Shown here: positions 11,559 through 23,116 of the stretch, piece by piece
Layout of the letters: every line of letters begins with the position of its first letter
Position numbering within the stretch: the stretch's first letter is position 1
NCBI RefSeq assembly: GCF_051622035.1
Contig: NC_135356.1
Location: forward strand, 3,720,001-3,784,000
DNA length: 64,000 nt
Direction: 5' to 3'
Origin: Arctopsyche grandis
Lineage: Eukaryota > Arthropoda > Insecta > Trichoptera > Hydropsychidae
Program-made: the position numbers and the translations under genes
The notes under the pieces: model-generated
Told to the model about the DNA's origin: nothing
The model's input: only the letters and a program-made list of their open reading frames with translations
The model's database searches: none

Positions 11559-12332
11559 TTAACCCTTTGAATGTTGCCTAACGCCGATTGAAGTGTTGCT
11601 GACAAATTCACGGGCATGCAAAACGCCAATAGGCGTTGTATATTGAGCATGTATAAATTAAACAAAAATACTACCTGCTAACCCTTTTCAGGTAGTATTG
11701 AAAAAAAAAAAAGTGCATTTAACTTGGGTCCTGTAATCTGTGTCAATGTTTTTAAATGGTTTACACTGGAATTTCCGAATTTATAACCATAGCAAAAATT
11801 CCCGATGGAAATCCCCAACTGCTGAGTGTTTTAGATTGTGACTTTGCATTTAGATTTTGTGAGCATTACATTTTAATAATAATGTGTAAAAGATGGAACT
11901 AGCTTTGGAAAAATACATTCATTAATTAATAGACTTTACATATATTTTTTGCAAGATATATCGAAATCCTCTGTGGTAGTTATCAAGGGGTTTGTTTTTG
12001 TATTAGCTACAATTTTTATACCGGCTTTCTTATAAATAGGTTTTTGAGCTATTTTTCCTATTATGCTGTACATTAACATTAGACTAATATAATACTATGA
12101 TTACTAACCAAATGAAATTAAATTGTAAAATAGAAAATGATCAGTAGATCAGTAGCTATCAAAATAGATATAAGATGTATTGTGAACATAATTTCGTAAC
12201 AATAAAAAGCATTTAGAAATCAAATCATACCGGCTTTCTATTAGATGTGACTAAATAGTTCTAGCTGGAAATATTGACGAAATTTTCAACGTGGAATTTT
12301 TTCAACAGAAAGTCAGCACTCAAAGGGGTTAA
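11559..12332. mobile_element. piggyBac-type MITE, 766 bp plus TTAA sites
   Basis: TTAA at 11559-11562 is followed by CCCTTTGAATG; at the right end CACTCAAAGGGG is followed by TTAA at 12329-12332. A CCC start next to a TTAA duplication is the piggyBac signature. A second copy, interrupted by a hAT, lies in ATAD3 intron 7. No transposase. Confidence 0.88.
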
Positions 12333-12779
12333 TACAATATAGATAATAAAATTTTAGTTTCATATTTATATATACAAAAAAAAAAAAAAAAAAGATCCAA
12401 TTGGATTTAATCAGTATTGTTAACTTTGCTTCACAAATTAGAGAATGGAACAAAGAAAGTTGTTAATATTTAATATATATATATACATATCAGATCAAGT
12501 TCAATAACCAAACCTATGTATGTGAAGTCAATTGATACATCACGACTCGAATGATTGAATGATCCAAAAACGATTAATAAAATCGGCTACTTTCTTCTAA
12601 TATTTGAATCGACCTATTTAAAGTTGATTTCAGTTTGTATGAACGTATATATTATTGTGAACAATGGAGCTGACTAGAGGAGAGGTGGTACTCTTCGCAC
12701 CATTGAATGACAGGTGAACGGGAAAGAAAGAGATGGCACGATCATTAGTCAATTAGGTACACTGAGACACATTCTGAGG
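12333..12779. other. No gene recognised
   Basis: AT-rich sequence with an A18-like run near 12379 and no motif I can assign. Confidence 0.4.
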
Positions 12780-13300
12780 TTAGGAACAAACGGACAGATA
12801 TGACACGTCGTACGGCGATGGTGAACTTGAACGGCCACGTGTTCGACGACCCGGAAGCCACCAGCCCACGCGTCCACGCTCGCGTGCACCAATCATCTTG
12901 GCCACCAGCTCGACGATTTCTATTCGCGCGTTAATTGAAAGTGATGGGGTTGGGGAGAGGGGGGGGGGAGGGCGGGGGTAGAAAGGGGCGTAGCGCCGAT
13001 GGGCACTGAATATGCTGGCAGTGAAGAGTGTCGTGTAGCATCGCTGTCTGCGTGTTCCTATGTCGCCATGGGGTATATAAGATGGATGGAAGGTCTTCGT
13101 ACCTGGTATGGTTCTCGAGTGCTGATGACTAACTGCTCCGACTGGACGACTGCCGCGAACCACGCGCCGACACGAACTGGCGACTGCCACTGGATGAGTG
13201 GTAGCAGTGGCTTCCCCCCTCTACTCGACTCCGGATGCCATAGACAGCACTTTGGGGGCATCGACACCGACAATATTACTTACAATATTTTCCGTTTCTA
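12780..13300. promoter_or_regulatory. GC-rich block, possible promoter or first-exon region for ABCF2
   Basis: About 500 bp markedly richer in G and C than its surroundings, with a G-run at 12953-12985. ABCF2 needs an untranslated exon upstream of 10765 on the minus strand, and this is the nearest non-repeat GC-rich block in that direction. The assignment is by position and composition only; no transcript evidence exists here. Part of a foldback terminus lies at 13257-13300. Confidence 0.25.
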
Positions 13301-13556
13301 AATGGCTACGTCCACACTACCGATATTTAGGAATTTTTCCATAGCCAGTTTCTAAATAGCAACCATAGGTTGCAATGTGCGAACTGGATATGGAAAATTC
13401 GAAAATATCGGGTGTAGATATCGGTAGCAGTGGCATAGCCAGGATTTTGTCAAGGGGGGGGGTTTTGACAGGAAAAAAGGCGAGATAATTTAAATTTAAT
13501 TAATATAAAATCACAACATATAAAAATAAAGTAAATACGTAATAAACATATGGTAT

Positions 13557-13946
13557 TGTAACGTACGCCACGGATTAAGCGAATAGAATCCCAGAGACTG
13601 TGTGACCGTTCAAAGATTATCTATAACGGATATCTGTTAACGGATTAACTAAATGCATACCGTGCGACTGGTATAAGTGGGTTTTAAGGATTAGCGACAA
13701 GCTAAGTGCATGAAACAATGATTGCACTTCTCATACCGTGGGAATACATATCCGAATACGTGACTATACAGTAGGTAAACAGATTAGACGTCCTGAGAGA
13801 TCTACCCCTTATAAGGCGGTACGTAAGCGATCTCAGGTCATTCTGGACTGAACACTGGCAATACGTGTATCTCCTTAATCATCAATAAATGCTGTGAAAC
13901 GACTGTTGGCCTTTTACTTGGATCCTCCACCCACCCCTACGCAACA
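13557..13946 (+). mobile_element. Solo LTR, 390 bp
   Basis: Begins TGTAACGTACGCC, ends CCCCTACGCAACA (TG...CA), and is flanked by gtat at 13553-13556 and 13947-13950. A second copy lies reversed at 26756-27138. It contains ATAAATG near its 3' half but no internal retrotransposon sequence, so it is the product of LTR-LTR recombination. A 4-bp duplication favours a Gypsy-type element. Confidence 0.88.
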
Positions 13947-14213
13947 GTATGAACAAAATTCAAATAAAATAAAAATAATGAATACTATAAAAAAGTACGA
14001 AATTCACAGATCCAATCTTCGCGTATTTATTTAATATTTTTTCTGCACTAAAATGTATATCTCTATGAATATCTAATAAAGCAAGTCCATTTAGTCGATT
14101 TTCTGACATCGTATTTCTTAAATATGGTTTTAGTCATCGTAGTGTGGAGAAGCTCCGTTCACTTGTGGCTGTTGTCACCGGAAGTGTTCCTAGAATTTTT
14201 AGAAGTATGTATG

Positions 14214-14805
14214 TGTTACACCGAATCCATGAAATTGTCTATTACAAGCATTCGGCAAGAGAATTGCCGAATGCGTGAAAAATGCAAGCACGTTGCCCAG
14301 TTCACGGATTCCGTAAGTTATTTGCCGAATGCGTGAACTGGACAGCGTGTTATATTATAACCAAGTGTCAAAGTGACAGCTGAATAAGGATGTTTAATTT
14401 ACATATTATTATGTATAATATGACTACATACATATGTTTCACTGTTAAAATATTGATCAAAATGTATAAAAATGGCATTAATTTATGTATAAGTCATATG
14501 AGATGATCTAAACATATGTATGTAGTCATATTATACATAATAATATGTAAATTAAACTAAATTAAACATCCTCATTCAGCTGTCACTTTGACATTTGTCC
14601 ACGCTGTCCAATTCTAAAAAACAACACCGGAGCGCTGCTGTCTATTTGCCGACTCCATGCTTTGAGCAGACAAATTCTTGCCGAATACACGCATTCGCCA
14701 AAGAATTTGCCAAATCCGTGAACTGGGCAACGTGCTTGCATTTTTCACGCATTCGGCAATTCTCTTGCCGAATGCGTGGGACAATTTCACGGATTCGGTG
14801 TAACA
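14214..14805. mobile_element. Long foldback element, 592 bp, copy 1
   Basis: Ends TGTTACACCGAATCC and GGATTCGGTGTAACA, flanked by TATG on both sides (14210-14213, 14806-14809). The arms are inverted repeats over most of their length, with internal small palindromes such as TTCGGCAAGAGAATTGCCGA. No coding capacity. Confidence 0.88.
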
Positions 14806-15460
14806 TATGTAAATATTGAAGGATTTCAAATTGCAATTGCAGCTAGTGCGTTTTTTGGTCGATTTTCACTAATACTTATATATTGCCACCACATTTCCAA
14901 CTCTCCAGTTAGAATGCAAGGCCCACAAAATATATCTTGGTTGTAAATTTCCCCCGAAGTCTTTATCTTATTTTTTAAAACACTTGATGGTCGAGAGCTT
15001 TTTCCATCAGGAAGCAAACATTGGAAATTTTCAAGTATATGTTTACGTCCTAAAAATCTGTCATGGATTTGGGATAGAAAACTATCCAAAAATGGTACAA
15101 ACGATCAATTGCGACAGGAGTGGGATATTTTGCCGCCGACTGCACTCCGCCAAGGGGGGGGGGTCCAGACCCCCTGGACCCCCCCCCCCTTCGCTACGCC
15201 ACTGATTGGTAGTGTGGACGTAGCACTGGGACCGTCGACACCAAAAATACATCTTACAATATTTTCCATTTCCAGTTCCCAGTGGTGTCACCCTAATGAT
15301 TTCCATGGGTTTCCGGAAACCCTTTGTTAAAAATCAAAAGTTTCCAGAAACCCGTTTTTCATCTAAAAATTCATATAATTTTTATCAAAAATTATAGAAA
15401 ATCATGAAAATTTAATGAACTTTCATGTAATAGTGCTTTGGATCACAAAAAAAATGTATA

Positions 15461-16049
15461 TGTTACACCGAATCCGTGAAATTATCTTTTACACGCATTC
15501 GGCAAGAGAATTGCCGAATGCGTGAAAAATGCCAACATGTTGCCCAGTTCACGGATTCCGTAAATTCTTTGGCGAATGCGTGTATTCGCCAAGAATTTGT
15601 CTGCTCAAAGCATGGAGTCGGCAAATAGACAGCAGCTCTCCGGTGTTGTTTTTTAGCACTGGACAGCGTGAATAAGTGTCAAAGTGACAGCTGAATGAGG
15701 ATGTTTAATTTACATATTATTATGTATAATATGACTACATACATATGTTTCAATCATCTCATATGACTAATACATAAATTAATGTCATTTTTATACATTT
15801 TGATCAATATTTTAACAGTGAAACATATGTCATATTATACATAATAATATGTAAATTAAACTAAATTAAACATCCTTATTCAGCTGTCACTTTGACACTT
15901 GGTTATAATATAACACGCTGTCCAGTTCACGCATTCGGCAAAGAATATACGGAATCCGTGAACTGGACAACGTGCTTGCATTTTTCATGCATTCGGCAAT
16001 TCTCTTGCCGAATGCTTGTAATAGACAATTTCATGGATTCGGTGTAACA
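15461..16049. mobile_element. Long foldback element, 589 bp, copy 2 (inverted relative to copy 1)
   Basis: Same termini as copy 1, flanked by TATA (15457-15460 and 16050-16053). Its central non-palindromic segment ('ttttatacattttgatcaat') is the reverse complement of that of copy 1, so the two copies lie head to head about 650 bp apart. Confidence 0.88.
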
Positions 16050-16151
16050 TATATACATATATATATATTTTCAAAATAATTTTATTGAATCAAACAATTG
16101 GAAAATTGTTGTTAAATTGGGGTAAATAGCAATTATTTAGCTATTGGGAAT

Positions 16152-16343
16152 GTCGACACTAACAATATTACTTACAATAATACCGTGAATCGAACATATG
16201 AGAGCATTGCGTTCGAACGCACGGTATTTACTAGATTCAGTAAATATCGTTAGTTGATATCTTATGTGTGGACGGCTCTATATAGCCACCTGTGGTGGGA
16301 ACTGTATACGGAAAATATTGTAAGTAATATTGTTGGTGTCAAC
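16152..16343. repeat. Foldback MITE family member
   Basis: Inverted ends 'gtcgacactaacaatattac' and 'gtaatattgttggtgtcaac' with the family core 'gttagttgatatcttatgtg'. Related fragments lie at 13257-13300, 15227-15285 and 22795-22855. Confidence 0.7.
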
Positions 16344-16378
16344 GCCCCCTAAAGTACCCGTATCAAGGTAAATTTAGC

Positions 16379-16538
16379 CTTACAAAGTCTCTTTCGAAAT
16401 CATATATTAGATTTATTTAAAATTAGGACCAGTGTGGCATTACAGGAATTCCTATTGGGCTTCAATGGTCAAAACTATAACAGAAAAGAAACAAAATAAA
16501 TTATGTCTAATATATAATTTCGAGTTTCGATTAAGAGA
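16379..16538. repeat. TIR element with a LINE-tail-like centre
   Basis: Ends CAAAGTCTCTTTCGAAAT and, inverted, CAAAGTCTCTTAATCG. The middle holds 'ggaccagtgtggcattacag', which matches the 3' stem motif of the LINE at 25.2 kb. A further GTCTCTTTCGAAAT end lies at 16752-16766. Confidence 0.55.
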
Positions 16539-17016
16539 CTTTGCATATAAGTAACCTTCGTTGGTTGGTTTGTAGACAACACAATCGATTTATTACTTTA
16601 TCTTTTTGTTTTCGATTCATAGACCCCGATTCGAATTTTTTTCGATTCAACGGATTCAAAAACCCCGGAGGCGAAGGCGCCGGGAGTGAAGTCTCCGGGG
16701 TGCGAAGGCGCTTTCGCGCCGGGGGGCCACCGGATTCTCGTATACATATAATTTCGAAAGAGACATTATATATGTTTGTTTGTTCGTGACAGTCAATTTA
16801 ATAAAAAAAAACAAATAATTATTCAAATAAATTTATATAAAATAAAACTATTCAAATAAATTTAATAAAATGTTTACTATTGGATTAGTAATGTTTAAAC
16901 GGTTTATATTACAAATACCGAGCGAAGCCGGGTAAAACCATTGTATTAAATAAAAGATAAACAGTATTCATATAATAAACAATATTTTTATTTACATATT
17001 ATGTTATTATTACATC
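16539..17016. other. No gene; GC hairpin cluster
   Basis: At 16660-16735 a run of CCCCGG, GGCGAAGGCGC and CGCGCCGGGG segments can form several stems; the rest is AT-rich. 'accgagcgaagccgggta' near 16917 recurs at 61322 and is probably the degenerate end of another repeat. Confidence 0.45.
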
Positions 17017-17783
17017 CAGTGGCGGCTCATGGAAAATATTTTTGGGGTTGCTGCATGATAAACATTTTTTTTTTTTTAATTTATTCACAATTAAATAAAT
17101 ACGCAAATAAACAAATCAAAAATGAAATAAAGACGTTTACATGAAATCAACAAAATTTAACACAATTTAAATTATATAGATACATATATTTACGCAAATA
17201 TAAAGTTCATTCCACTAATTTTTTATTTAGAAAATAGGTCAAAACTGGCAATCTATCTTCATTCATAGTAGATCTAAAAAATATTTTATTATGAAGAAAA
17301 GCACCGTTCCAATTATGCTGTTGTCATCGGAAATGTAAGGGTTATTTAAGGAAGATTTGATAATTCACACAATATTTCCGATAAATTATTATACCAGTAA
17401 ATTGGTGCATTTCTGTCCTATAATTGGATAAGCTTTCACAATTTCATTCACTTCTTAACTAGGTATTTTTTTCAGAGAAGCTCCTGAATTTTTCTTTATT
17501 GAATACTTTTCCAATAACTAAATGGTTTATAAAAGTGTATCTTTTCTTCATATCGATACATATGGAAATACATACTTTATTAGCTTCTGACATTTGAGTA
17601 GCTGCACAATCTTCCATTTTTTTTATTATCGCCTGATCAATTCATATTTCAATCTTTCAATAATTGTACATATAAAAAACATATTAGGATCAATTATAAA
17701 TATATGTCGAAACATACTCTTATTTTTGGTTGGGAATGTTGGGGTGCTGCAGTTTCGCGGTTCCTATGGAAGAGCCACCCCTG
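17017..17783. mobile_element. hAT-like element, 767 bp
   Basis: Left end CAGTGGCGGCTC, right end GAGCCACCCCTG, with a perfect 8-bp duplication attacatc at 17009-17016 and 17784-17791. A 'gggttgctgcatg'/'ggggtgctgcagt' block lies next to each end, as in the hAT at 33.2 kb. No transposase recognised. Confidence 0.88.
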
Positions 17784-17999
17784 ATTACATCTTATGAGCA
17801 CTTTTATAACTCACGAGCAAATTCTTTGTACAAACTGACTGTCAGTATTAGATCTCAAGTGATTTACAAGATAGCGTTAATTAGAAAACGATTTCAAACA
17901 CATATGACACTGGTACGGTGTGGAAATGTAAATGCCCCACAATGTAATATGTATCAGAAAGTTATATCAAATGTATTTCATATTCACAAGACTAGTTCT

Positions 18000-18657
18000 T
18001 AGAATGAGATCTTATATGTTTCATGAGGTACGATTTTTCGGTGAATGATTTTAAGCAAATATCACACTTGTGTGGTTTTATCACAGTATACGTTTTTTTA
18101 TGTGACACAGGGTCAGATCTTTCCCCCCGTTTGAGATCTTAAATATTTAATAAGTACATATTTGTGTAGTTTTATCCCAGTGTGCAATTTTTCATCTGAC
18201 GCAAGGCTAGATTTTTGAAAAAATGATTTTAAACACATTTAGTGACAAGAGGCTAGATTTTTAACAAATTTCACACTTGTAAGGCTTTTCCCCCGTGTGA
18301 GATCTTAAATGTTTTATAAGTCCATCTTTATTGCTATATGATTTTAAACAAATGTCACATTTGAACCGCTTTTCTCCAGGATGTGATCTTTTGTGTAAAA
18401 CAAGTTCAGATTCACTGGGAGTTGGCTTTAAACAAATGTCACGATTCTTTTGATGAATTGTCTATAGTGAAGGCTCATCGTCCCATATTAAATCCTCCAA
18501 CATAACCTCTTCAGTCTTGATGTTCAAGAAATCACCTAGCCTATGTTGGGACGTTTCGTTGCTTCGAAAACAAGCCTTTCGAAAGCTGATTAAAAATTCC
18601 AGATTGGTCTAACACGAAAGACATACCGTGTCCGGCAACCCCTCGCCTCTTTTAACC
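18000..18657 (-). pseudogene. ZAD-C2H2 zinc-finger gene relic
   Basis: A minus-strand exon starts just after an acceptor ('catatgcag') at 18658. It reads the C-terminal part of a ZAD domain (LPDTVCLSC, then LEFLISFRKACFRSNET), an acidic linker (IKTEEVMLEDLIWDDE), then C2H2 fingers FKCDICLKS...HLRSH, the linker HTGEKPYKCEIC, and a last finger KCDICLKSFTEKSYLMKH. In-frame stops follow the first Cys pair and the CEIC motif, with decay in between, so it is a dead copy. ZAD-C2H2 proteins are nuclear DNA-binding factors expanded in insects. The exon with the first ZAD cysteine pair was not found. Confidence 0.85.
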
Positions 18658-18794
18658 TGCATATGAAAATATGGGATTTAACGATGAGAAGAGTTAATCA
18701 ATTGGGTCCACTCTAGTTTTAACCTGTAACCAGCAACCGACATGAATTTGACAGCAGGTCCGAATGCGTTGCTCCAGACGCTCTGACTGATTTG

Positions 18795-19680
18795 AAGTCA
18801 GAATCGATCACTGATCACGTTTTAATGATCTAGAAAAAATGTGTGTATGTGTGTCTATGTGTGTGTGTGTCTGTGTTTGTTTCTGTGGGTCTGTGTATTT
18901 TGGGGATTTTTTGAACACCGTTAGTCCTATCAAACTGAAACTAGGTATTGGTTACTGAAATTTTTTTCGACACTACGTAAATCTTTTACAAAGTTTTAAG
19001 TTGACCGGAAATGGTACCTTCGCTTATAGGTGTCCTCTTTTTTTTAAGTTTTTGAATTCAATTATCTCTCAAGCCGCTGACTGAATCGGACTGAAATTTT
19101 TTTATATGTTATAGAAATTATAATCTTTGTAACTAGTATTTTTTGAATATTTTTACTTGAACCGGAAGTAGTACTTTTACTCTAGAGAATCGAGGTTTTT
19201 TATGTTTTTATCAGAAACCTTTTGATTTATAGAACTGAAATTTCATATCTAGAAGTTTAAGCGTAATACTAAGTTGTGTATAAAATTTGTTAAGCATCCG
19301 TCAACCGGAAGTAGCACTTTACTCTTGTTCGATTTTTCTTTCACTATTTTTTTTCGACCCCTTAAACATGTGTGCTCTTCACGAATAAATTCAAGTATAA
19401 TTCTTGTATCAATTTGATGAAAATAAAAAAAATCACTAAAATTTATAAACTGGAAGTGGGATATTTTCCTCTAAGAAAGTTTAAAATTTTTGTGGCCACT
19501 ATTCTTTCCACACCCTTAGTGTTGATAGTGATTTTAAATATTAAAAAAACTTCGAACAAAATCCGACAACCGGAAGTAGAACTTTTGTCTTGTGTAAGTT
19601 TCTCTACATTTGCGCTAAATTTGCATCGAAAATGCTCTCATAACCGGTATGTGTGAACTTGTATGTATGTTTAACTATCC
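18795..19680 (+). repeat. Diverged repeat with ~145-bp internal periodicity
   Basis: The block begins 'gatcactgatcac', has a GTGTGTGT tract, then repeats a motif like 'aaccggaagtagtactttta' at about 19015, 19158, 19301, 19451 and 19566. A copy of the opening part lies reversed at 47130-47500. No coding frame is credible. Confidence 0.65.
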
Positions 19681-20205
19681 AATTTTATTTTGTGAACTTC
19701 TTATATTCCTCAAATACATAAATAAAGACATGGGTTGGTCAGATCCGAATTTTTATTTTATTTTACTGTACTAATTTGAATGGTAAATGGTTTTAAATTG
19801 ATTTAATTGACTAATACACTTCGTGGTAATATTTAAGACACCGTCGAAAGTCAAAAGAATAATTTCAATGAAAAAATAATGTGGAAAAAGCTAGATTGGC
19901 CTAATCGACGAGGTAGAAATGAAATCGTGTCACTGAATTACCATTAGCATATTATTGTACTTTCTGTGTATGTGTTTAAAATTAAAACCGATTGATCTTG
20001 GTTTATACAATAAGAAATGTTAAGTGTAGCTTCATTTTCATTTTATTCTAATTATGTTTTAAATTATTATTCGGTATTGAAAATATGATTTAGTATTTTA
20101 TTTCACATATGTATGTAATTTTATTCGTGTCATATTATTGCATTTAAACAATTTCTACAGAACTTAAAACACTTGGTTTCATATTTTAATTTTTATCGTT
20201 TAACT
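19681..20205. other. No gene recognised
   Basis: AT-rich sequence with nothing I can assign. Confidence 0.4.
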
Positions 20206-20405
20206 AAATATCATATTTAGCACATTACGCACATTGAAACATCTACTCGTATATCATATCTCACGAAATAAATATCATATTCAGCACATTATTTACATAC
20301 ATTGAAACGTCTACTCGTATATCATTTCTCACGAAATTAATATCATATTCAGCACATTATGTACATTGAGACGTCTATTCGTATATCATTTCTCATAAAA
20401 TAAAT
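20206..20405 (+). repeat. Three tandem copies of a 62-70-bp unit
   Basis: The units share 'aatatcatattcagcacatt' and 'ctactcgtatatcatttctc'. They lie about 120 bp before the Tc1 element. Confidence 0.85.
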
Positions 20406-20527
20406 ATGCATTCTATTGCATTATCAATCGACGATTCCGAAAATCGGGTTGAATCCCACGATAATAACGCATAGCTGATTCATCACAGTTAAAAGTACAT
20501 ACATATATACATATCTGTATGTATGTA

Positions 20528-22143
20528 CAGTAGCGGGCGATGAAAGGTGTCCACCCATAGAAAAGGGACAAAAGCTTGTGTACATTTTTTTTGCGTGTCA
20601 GATGTTCAGGTAAAAGACCTTTTTTTGTTGAAAAGGATCCTTATCTTTAGGTAGTCAAACAGTTGACCACTGTTTTTCGAAGGATTAGCACGTTTTGAAG
20701 TGATTTTGTGTACGATATGTCGGGTGTAAAACAATTAACCGAAGCGAATAAAGCGATAATTCTAACTCTGGCTGAAGAAAAATTTAGTTCTCGCTACATC
20801 GCTCAGAAAGTAGGATGCAGTAAGACCTCTGTGCTTAATTGCATAAGAAAATATAAAAATTCAGCATCCCTAGAGAGGAAAAAAGGATCGGGAAAGCCCA
20901 GAAAGACCAACTCCGCCGAAGATAGACTCTTAAAAAGAATGTGTCTACAAAACCGGTTCAAAAGTGCTGTGCAAATTAGATCGGAGTTTATAGCAGCTGG
21001 GGGAAAAGAAATCAGCATCGAAGTTGTACGTCGTCGCCTCAAAGAATACAGTTTAGTTGCCAGGATACCGGCGAAAAAACCATTTTTGACCAAGAAAATG
21101 AGAATGCAACGACTGAATTGGGCCAAAAAATTTATTAATTGGACAGAAATGGACTGAAGGCGTGTTATCTTCTCGGACGAAAGCAAATTTAATTTGTTTG
21201 GGTCCGATGGCATCCACTACGTTCGACGAAGATCGGCCGAACGTTTGAGTGACGAATGTATTCAGCCTACGGTCAAACACCGTGCGGGCCAGATGGTCTG
21301 GGGATGTTTTTCTTTCCATGGGGTTGGTCCATTGGCCATAATTGATGGGACAGTTAACGCCGAAACATATAAAAAAAATTTAAAAGAACATTTGATACCA
21401 GCAATAGAAATGCACTATGCGTGGGAATCTGAATGCATTTTTCAAGACGATTCTGCACCATGTCATCTTGCCAAAACTGAAAGTAATCTTTTTTTTTATT
21501 GCTATGTATCCTAATCAACAAATAAAAATAAAAATATATCATTAAGTTATTATCTAAAATTTTAGGTCAAGAACTTCATTGCGGAAAGTGGCATTTCGCC
21601 TTTGGAATGGCCGGGTAACAGTCCGGATTTGAACCCAATAGAGAACCTATGGGATATAATGGGTTCTAAAATTAATAATAAGAAACCTTCCTCTAAATTA
21701 GAATTAATTGAAAAAATAAAATATATATGGGATAACGATATCACAGATGAATATATTCAAAATTTAATTAAATCAATGCCTCGAAGAGTTGAGGCTGTTA
21801 TAAAAAATAAGGGGGGGCCAATCAAATATTGAAACAAATTTTATATATAAGTATTATTATAATAAATGAAATGTGATTTTTAGATTTTTTATTAATACAT
21901 TAGTTTTATGAAAAAAAAAAATTTTAATTACACTACTAAATCTTTCCATACATCACCGACTCCTAATAATTTGAATAACATTGTAGTTTCGTTTTAATTT
22001 CTTCGCATTACTACTTGAATTTCTTTCAAACTTCATAAATGCAATTTTAATAAACAAAAAAAATAAATACAATCGTTTATAAGTCCGAAAAACAAGAAAA
22101 TATGAGTTTTTTCGAGGTGGACACCTTTCATCGCCCGTTACTG
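20528..22143 (+). mobile_element. Tc1-family DNA transposon, near full length, 1,616 bp
   Basis: Terminal inverted repeats of 28 bp with one mismatch (CAGTAGCGGGCGATGAAAGG on the left, CAGTAACGGGCGATGAAAGG on the other end), flanked by TA at 20526-20527 and 22144-22145. It encloses one transposase gene. Confidence 0.95.
20717..21832 (+). pseudogene. Tc1 transposase, inactivated by point mutations
   Basis: The ATG at 20717 (MSGVKQLTEANKA) opens a paired-like DNA-binding region (helix-turn-helix ~20-45, basic GRPR-like stretch GSGKPRKT), followed by the DDE catalytic core: first Asp in FSDESKF, second in FQDDSAPCH, and Glu in [11 protein letters not shown]. Two lesions are seen. A TGA at 21155-21157 replaces the Trp usual just before VIFSDES. 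An 87-bp intron-like segment (21479-21565) ends in TTTTAG but begins GAAAGT, one base from the consensus donor GTAAGT. With both repaired in concept the product would be 342 residues, the normal family length. It ends with IKNKGGPIKY and a TGA stop. Confidence 0.93.
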
Positions 22144-22554
22144 TATATACATATTATTTTCTCGTTACATAGTCAAGACTTTTGAATCTTCTAGCGTTTT
22201 AAGATTTCCTAACTGCAAGGATCTTCGACTACATCCAGCGGCGTATCATCTACAATTTCAGCCCTAAATATTAATTCAATTCATACCGAAAATGAATTTT
22301 ATACAGAAAAAGTATTTTATTCCGAAATTATGACTGATCGCAAAAATACTGTTTATATCTCGAGAATATATGACACATTTCGAAAATATAATTTTTATCC
22401 AATATGTAATATTATAAATTTTAAATTTTAAATAGAGGTAGCAGGGGCGCAAACAAAGGACGCTGAACATACTTTACAAGAAGAAAACACAAGAGCGATA
22501 TTTGAATGCATTGACCGTTTTCATTTTAAACTTCAGATCAGATCAAGAACCATT

Positions 22555-22701
22555 GGCGTCGTCCACACACACGGTATCTACACCCGATATTTATGAAATT
22601 TTCCATATCTAGTTCCCATATACCTATGGTTGCTATATAGGAACTGGTTATGAAAAATTTCATAAATATCGGGTGTAGATACCGTGTGTGTGGACGACGC
22701 C
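22555..22701. repeat. Foldback MITE, nearly perfect palindrome, 147 bp
   Basis: GGCGTCGTCCACACACACGG at the left is exactly complementary to the right end, and pairing continues inward past 'atctacacccgatatttatg' to a small loop. It is the best-preserved member of the family seen at 9.7, 13.3 and 16.2 kb. A partial copy follows at 22735-22855. Confidence 0.92.
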
Positions 22702-23116
22702 ATTGACGCGCGGTACATTGTCAATGGCGCCGCGTTATCGTTAGTTGATATTTTGTGCATGGACGGCCTCAATAAAAACTATATTATCAGCCGTTGGGGC
22801 CGTGAATACCAACAATATTACTTACAATATTTTCCATATCTAGTTCCCATATGACGGCCCCATTGGGTTGGGCGAGGGGGAGAGGGTGGAGGTGATGCTC
22901 CGACATTCCACACCAACCCTAGTGACACCACTAGATATAATCAAAATACGTTTATTTTGTATAATCTAAATATGGTATATTCGAAAATACGCTTATCATG
23001 TGCATATGTTGTACTACTCAAAATAATTTATCGCATATTTGTTCAAGAAAATTGTAAAAATAATTCAACGACGAGAACGGAAGTGGTTTTTTCCCCCTCA
23101 TTATTTATAAATCGTT

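Larger units (their letters stand above)
13428..15204. mobile_element. hAT-like element, 1.78 kb, host to further insertions
   Basis: Left end CAGTGGCATAGCCAGG followed by a G-run; right end a C-run followed by CGCTACGCCACTG. Flanking octamers atcggtag (13420-13427) and attggtag (15205-15212) agree at 7 of 8. It contains a solo LTR (13557-13946) and a 592-bp foldback element (14214-14805). No intact transposase seen. Confidence 0.85.
13304..15226. repeat. Foldback MITE split by a hAT insertion
   Basis: The left part (13304-13427) begins GGCTACGTCCACACTACCG and runs through the family core to 'gggtgtagatatcggtag'. The right part (15207-15226) is TGGTAGTGTGGACGTAGC. Removing 13428-15204 and one copy of the 8-bp duplication restores a palindromic element whose two ends pair. 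Confidence 0.85.

Noticed and set aside
12780-13301. Open frames of 100-136 codons on both strands in the GC-rich block
   Set aside because: Overlapping frames caused by GC-rich composition; no domain and no splice context.
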